Assembly: GCA_016649785.1 (NCBI GenBank)
Contig: JAENXB010000133.1
Location: 1 to 7,865, forward strand
From: Flavobacteriaceae bacterium
GTDB taxonomy: Bacteria; Bacteroidota; Bacteroidia; Flavobacteriales; Flavobacteriaceae
Reading direction: 5' to 3'
Length of the DNA: 7,865 nucleotides
Shown: positions 5,920 to 7,865 of the stretch, in pieces
Position numbering within the stretch: position 1 is the stretch's first letter
How the letters are laid out: the number at the start of each line of letters is the position of its first letter
Notes under the pieces: model-generated
What the model saw: the letters and a program-made list of their open reading frames with translations, nothing else
Told to the model about the DNA's origin: nothing
Database searches by the model: none
Made by a program: the position numbers and the translations under genes

Positions 5920-7113
5920 TTAAGCTTCAGAAACTGCCAATTTAATACGTTTTAAAGCCTCTTCAATTTGAGCTTCACTCGCCGCATAGGAGATCCTGAT
6001 ACAATCCGGATTTCCAAATGCATCACCGGTTACAGTCGCAACCAATGCTTCTTCCAATAAAAACAAAGAAAAATCTGTGGCGTCTTTTATAAGATGACCT
6101 TTAATTGTTTTTCCGAAGAAATAAGAGATATCCGGAAAAACATAAAATGCACCTTCAGGTTCGGGGGTTTTAAATCCCTCAATTTCATTCATCAAAGATA
6201 TAATCAATGTACGACGCTCTTTAAAAGTATCTACCATAAATTGGATTTTGCTCACCGGTGCTTCAAGAGCGGTAATTGTAGCACGTTGTGCAATACAGTT
6301 GGCCCCACTGGTGATTTGTCCCTGTATTTTGGTACAGGCTTTTGCGATCCATTCCGGAGCGCCAATATATCCAATTCTCCATCCGGTCATGGCAAAAGCT
6401 TTGGAAACGCCGTTTACCGTTATCACCCTGTCATACATATCATCAAATTGAGCCATTGAAGCGTGTGCTCCCACAAAATTGATGTGTTCGTAAATTTCGT
6501 CGCTCATGACGATAATATTGGGATATTTCACCAAAACATCGGCCAGCGCACGCAGTTCCTCTTTGCTGTAAACCATTCCGCTGGGGTTGCAAGGAGAGCT
6601 GTACCAGATCATTCTTGTTTTTGGAGTGATCGCAGCTTCCAATTGTTCAGGAGTGATCTTAAAATTGCTTTCTACGCTAGTGGGCAATTCAACAGGAGTT
6701 CCATCCGAAAGTTTTATGAGATCGGCATAACTTACCCAATACGGGCAAGGTAAAAGCACTTCATCTCCGGGGTTTAACATGACCATAGCGATATTGGCCA
6801 ATGATTGTTTTGCCCCTGTGGAAACCACAATTTGGGAACGGGTGTAATTCAATCCATTGTCCCTTTTAAACTTTGTTGCAATGGCATCTTTCAACTCCAC
6901 ATATCCGTCTACCGGAGAATATGAGCTGTAATTGTCGTTTATTGCCTGAATTGCGGCCTCCTTAATAAAATCGGGGGTGTTAAAATCCGGTTCTCCAAGG
7001 CTGAGGCCTATAATATCTTTTCCTTCTTCCCTTAATTCACGGGTTTTGGCGGCCATTGCCAAGGTTTGTGAAGTGGCTAAATTGTTAATTCTGTCAGATA
7101 ATTTTTGTTGCAT
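5920..7113 (-). CDS. aspC: Pyridoxal-phosphate aminotransferase, class I, aspartate aminotransferase type
   Basis: A 397-residue cytoplasmic fold-type I enzyme, most like the bacterial type-Ib aspartate aminotransferases (Thermus/Bacillus kind), which move the amino group between aspartate and 2-oxoglutarate. Visible features: 'LSLGEPDFNTP' (37-47) near the N-terminus, 'STGAKQSL' (98-105) at the phosphate-binding turn, 'CNPSGMVYS' (175-183) with Asn176, 'SDEIYEH' (204-210) with Asp205 and Tyr208, 'GVSKAFAMTGWRIGY' (235-249) with Lys238 as the Schiff-base lysine and Arg246 for phosphate, and 'CIRISYA' (371-377) with Arg373 for the substrate carboxylate. All catalytic residues are present and the length is normal. 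The start ATG at 7113 is 22 bp after the desaturase stop with no promoter box between, so cotranscription is likely. Exact amino-acid preference (aspartate, aromatic or other) cannot be read with certainty, so the symbol is by type. Confidence 0.92.
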   Translation of the reverse strand: MQQKLSDRINNLATSQTLAMAAKTRELREEGKDIIGLSLGEPDFNTPDFIKEAAIQAINDNYSSYSPVDGYVELKDAIATKFKRDNGLNYTRSQIVVSTGAKQSLANIAMVMLNPGDEVLLPCPYWVSYADLIKLSDGTPVELPTSVESNFKITPEQLEAAITPKTRMIWYSSPCNPSGMVYSKEELRALADVLVKYPNIIVMSDEIYEHINFVGAHASMAQFDDMYDRVITVNGVSKAFAMTGWRIGYIGAPEWIAKACTKIQGQITSGANCIAQRATITALEAPVSKIQFMVDTFKERRTLIISLMNEIEGFKTPEPEGAFYVFPDISYFFGKTIKGHLIKDATDFSLFLLEEALVATVTGDAFGNPDCIRISYAASEAQIEEALKRIKLAVSEA

Positions 7114-7135
7114 GAATTTTGGTTGGTATTATTAA

Positions 7136-7865
7136 TTAAGTTGAAATTGCCGGTTTGGCGCCCATTGCTTTTAAATGTTTGAAATGGGCGATAATTGCCT
7201 CACGGGTAGTTTTAAACTCATTGTAAGGTAAATTGCATTCCCTTGCAGTTTGTTTAACGATCTCGGCAATTTTAGTGTAATGAACATGACTTATATTCGG
7301 AAAAATATGGTGTTCTACCTGATGATTTAAACCTCCGGTGAACCAATTTACAATTTTATTTTTTGGGGCAAAATTCACCGTAGTAAATAATTGATGAATT
7401 GCCCAGGTATTTTTCATGGACCCGGTTTTATCAGGCAATGGCATTTGGGTTTCATTTACCACATGAGCCAACTGAAATACAATGCTTAAAATAAGTCCTG
7501 CAGTATAATGCATCACGAAAAATCCGATGAGGATCTTCCACCAGGCAATTGAGAGGATCAGCATTGGGATAACTATCCAAATGCTTAAATAGATCAATTT
7601 TGTGATGGCGAGAATACTCCACTGTTTAGTTGGGCTGGGCAGTTTTCCGTAGGCCAGCTTTCGGGATAAATACCGCTTTGTTTGCTTAAAATCTGTAGTA
7701 AGCGCCCAGTTAAAAGTGAGCAATCCGTATAAGAAGACCGAATAATATTGTTGAAATTTATGAAATTTTAACCATTTGGCATTATTGGAAAACCGGATAA
7801 TTCTTCCGGCATCCAGATCTTCATCATGACCCGGAATATTGGTATAGGTATGGTGAAGTACGTTA
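7136..7865 (-). CDS. Membrane fatty acid desaturase, front-end/acyl-lipid type (C-terminal part)
   Basis: The last 242 residues of a gene that enters from the right edge; the open frame continues to the boundary (first whole codon 7864-7862), so the TTG at 7723 is an internal leucine and not a start. The visible part opens with 'NVLHHTYTN', the second histidine box cut just before its first His, followed by 'GHDEDLDAGR'. Two hydrophobic segments follow at about 87-109 and 111-135 of the fragment, and the third box 'NHQVEHHIFPN' lies around 180-190 (QVEHH at 7321-7307). These boxes bind the di-iron centre; QxxHH in place of HxxHH is typical of front-end desaturases and their bacterial linoleoyl-CoA-desaturase-like relatives. 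The first box and roughly 100 or more N-terminal residues lie outside. It should introduce a double bond into membrane lipid acyl chains; the position is unknown. It is followed at 22 bp by the aminotransferase gene. Confidence 0.93.
   Translation of the reverse strand, partial: NVLHHTYTNIPGHDEDLDAGRIIRFSNNAKWLKFHKFQQYYSVFLYGLLTFNWALTTDFKQTKRYLSRKLAYGKLPSPTKQWSILAITKLIYLSIWIVIPMLILSIAWWKILIGFFVMHYTAGLILSIVFQLAHVVNETQMPLPDKTGSMKNTWAIHQLFTTVNFAPKNKIVNWFTGGLNHQVEHHIFPNISHVHYTKIAEIVKQTARECNLPYNEFKTTREAIIAHFKHLKAMGAKPAIST

Noticed and set aside
6094..6753. Three plus-strand frames (6094-6459, 6248-6451, 6463-6753) inside the aminotransferase gene
   Set aside because: All are antisense shadows of conserved catalytic regions of the aminotransferase; their sequences resemble no protein I know.
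1..7865. Search for mobile elements, CRISPR arrays, tRNA/rRNA, toxin-antitoxin or defence genes
   Set aside because: No transposase, integrase, repeat-spacer array, tRNA cloverleaf or defence-type gene could be recognised; all long frames are accounted for by known housekeeping or envelope families.

Overview
This AT-rich window has the signature of a Bacteroidota genome, most likely a member of the Flavobacteriaceae. The evidence is a PorT/SprT-type secretion protein, a lipoprotein-type Omp85 gene (TamL), a menaquinone-type UbiE, TAnnTTTG promoter boxes and the absence of Shine-Dalgarno sequences. A genus cannot be fixed from the sequence alone. No phage, transposon, CRISPR, tRNA or rRNA is visible, and no obviously new system was found. 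The window reads as a conserved envelope and housekeeping region plus one structured intergenic spacer.

Left part (1-2576): the 5' end of tamL runs leftwards out of the window. It diverges from a SpoU/TrmH-family RNA ribose methyltransferase gene (405-1139), and the tamL promoter overlaps the methyltransferase start. The methyltransferase gene converges on and overlaps by 7 bp a two-gene minus-strand unit, ubiE then porT (4 bp apart). Outer-membrane assembly (TamL), the type IX secretion/gliding system (PorT) and quinone synthesis (UbiE) therefore sit side by side.

Middle part (2577-5556): a 134-bp divergent promoter region carries the same -7 octamer, TATCTTTG, once on each strand. It serves ubiE to the left and the trkA-trkH potassium-uptake operon to the right. 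trkA and trkH overlap by one base (TAATG), so the cytoplasmic gating subunit and the membrane channel subunit are probably translationally coupled.

Right part (5557-7865): a 363-bp spacer with no credible gene holds a 64-bp imperfect palindrome built of 8-bp units, which forms a 16-bp stem with three G.U pairs in plus-strand RNA, and a strong hairpin terminator between the converging trkH and aminotransferase genes. The minus strand then carries a class I aminotransferase (aspartate aminotransferase type), preceded at 22 bp by a fatty acid desaturase that runs off the right edge.
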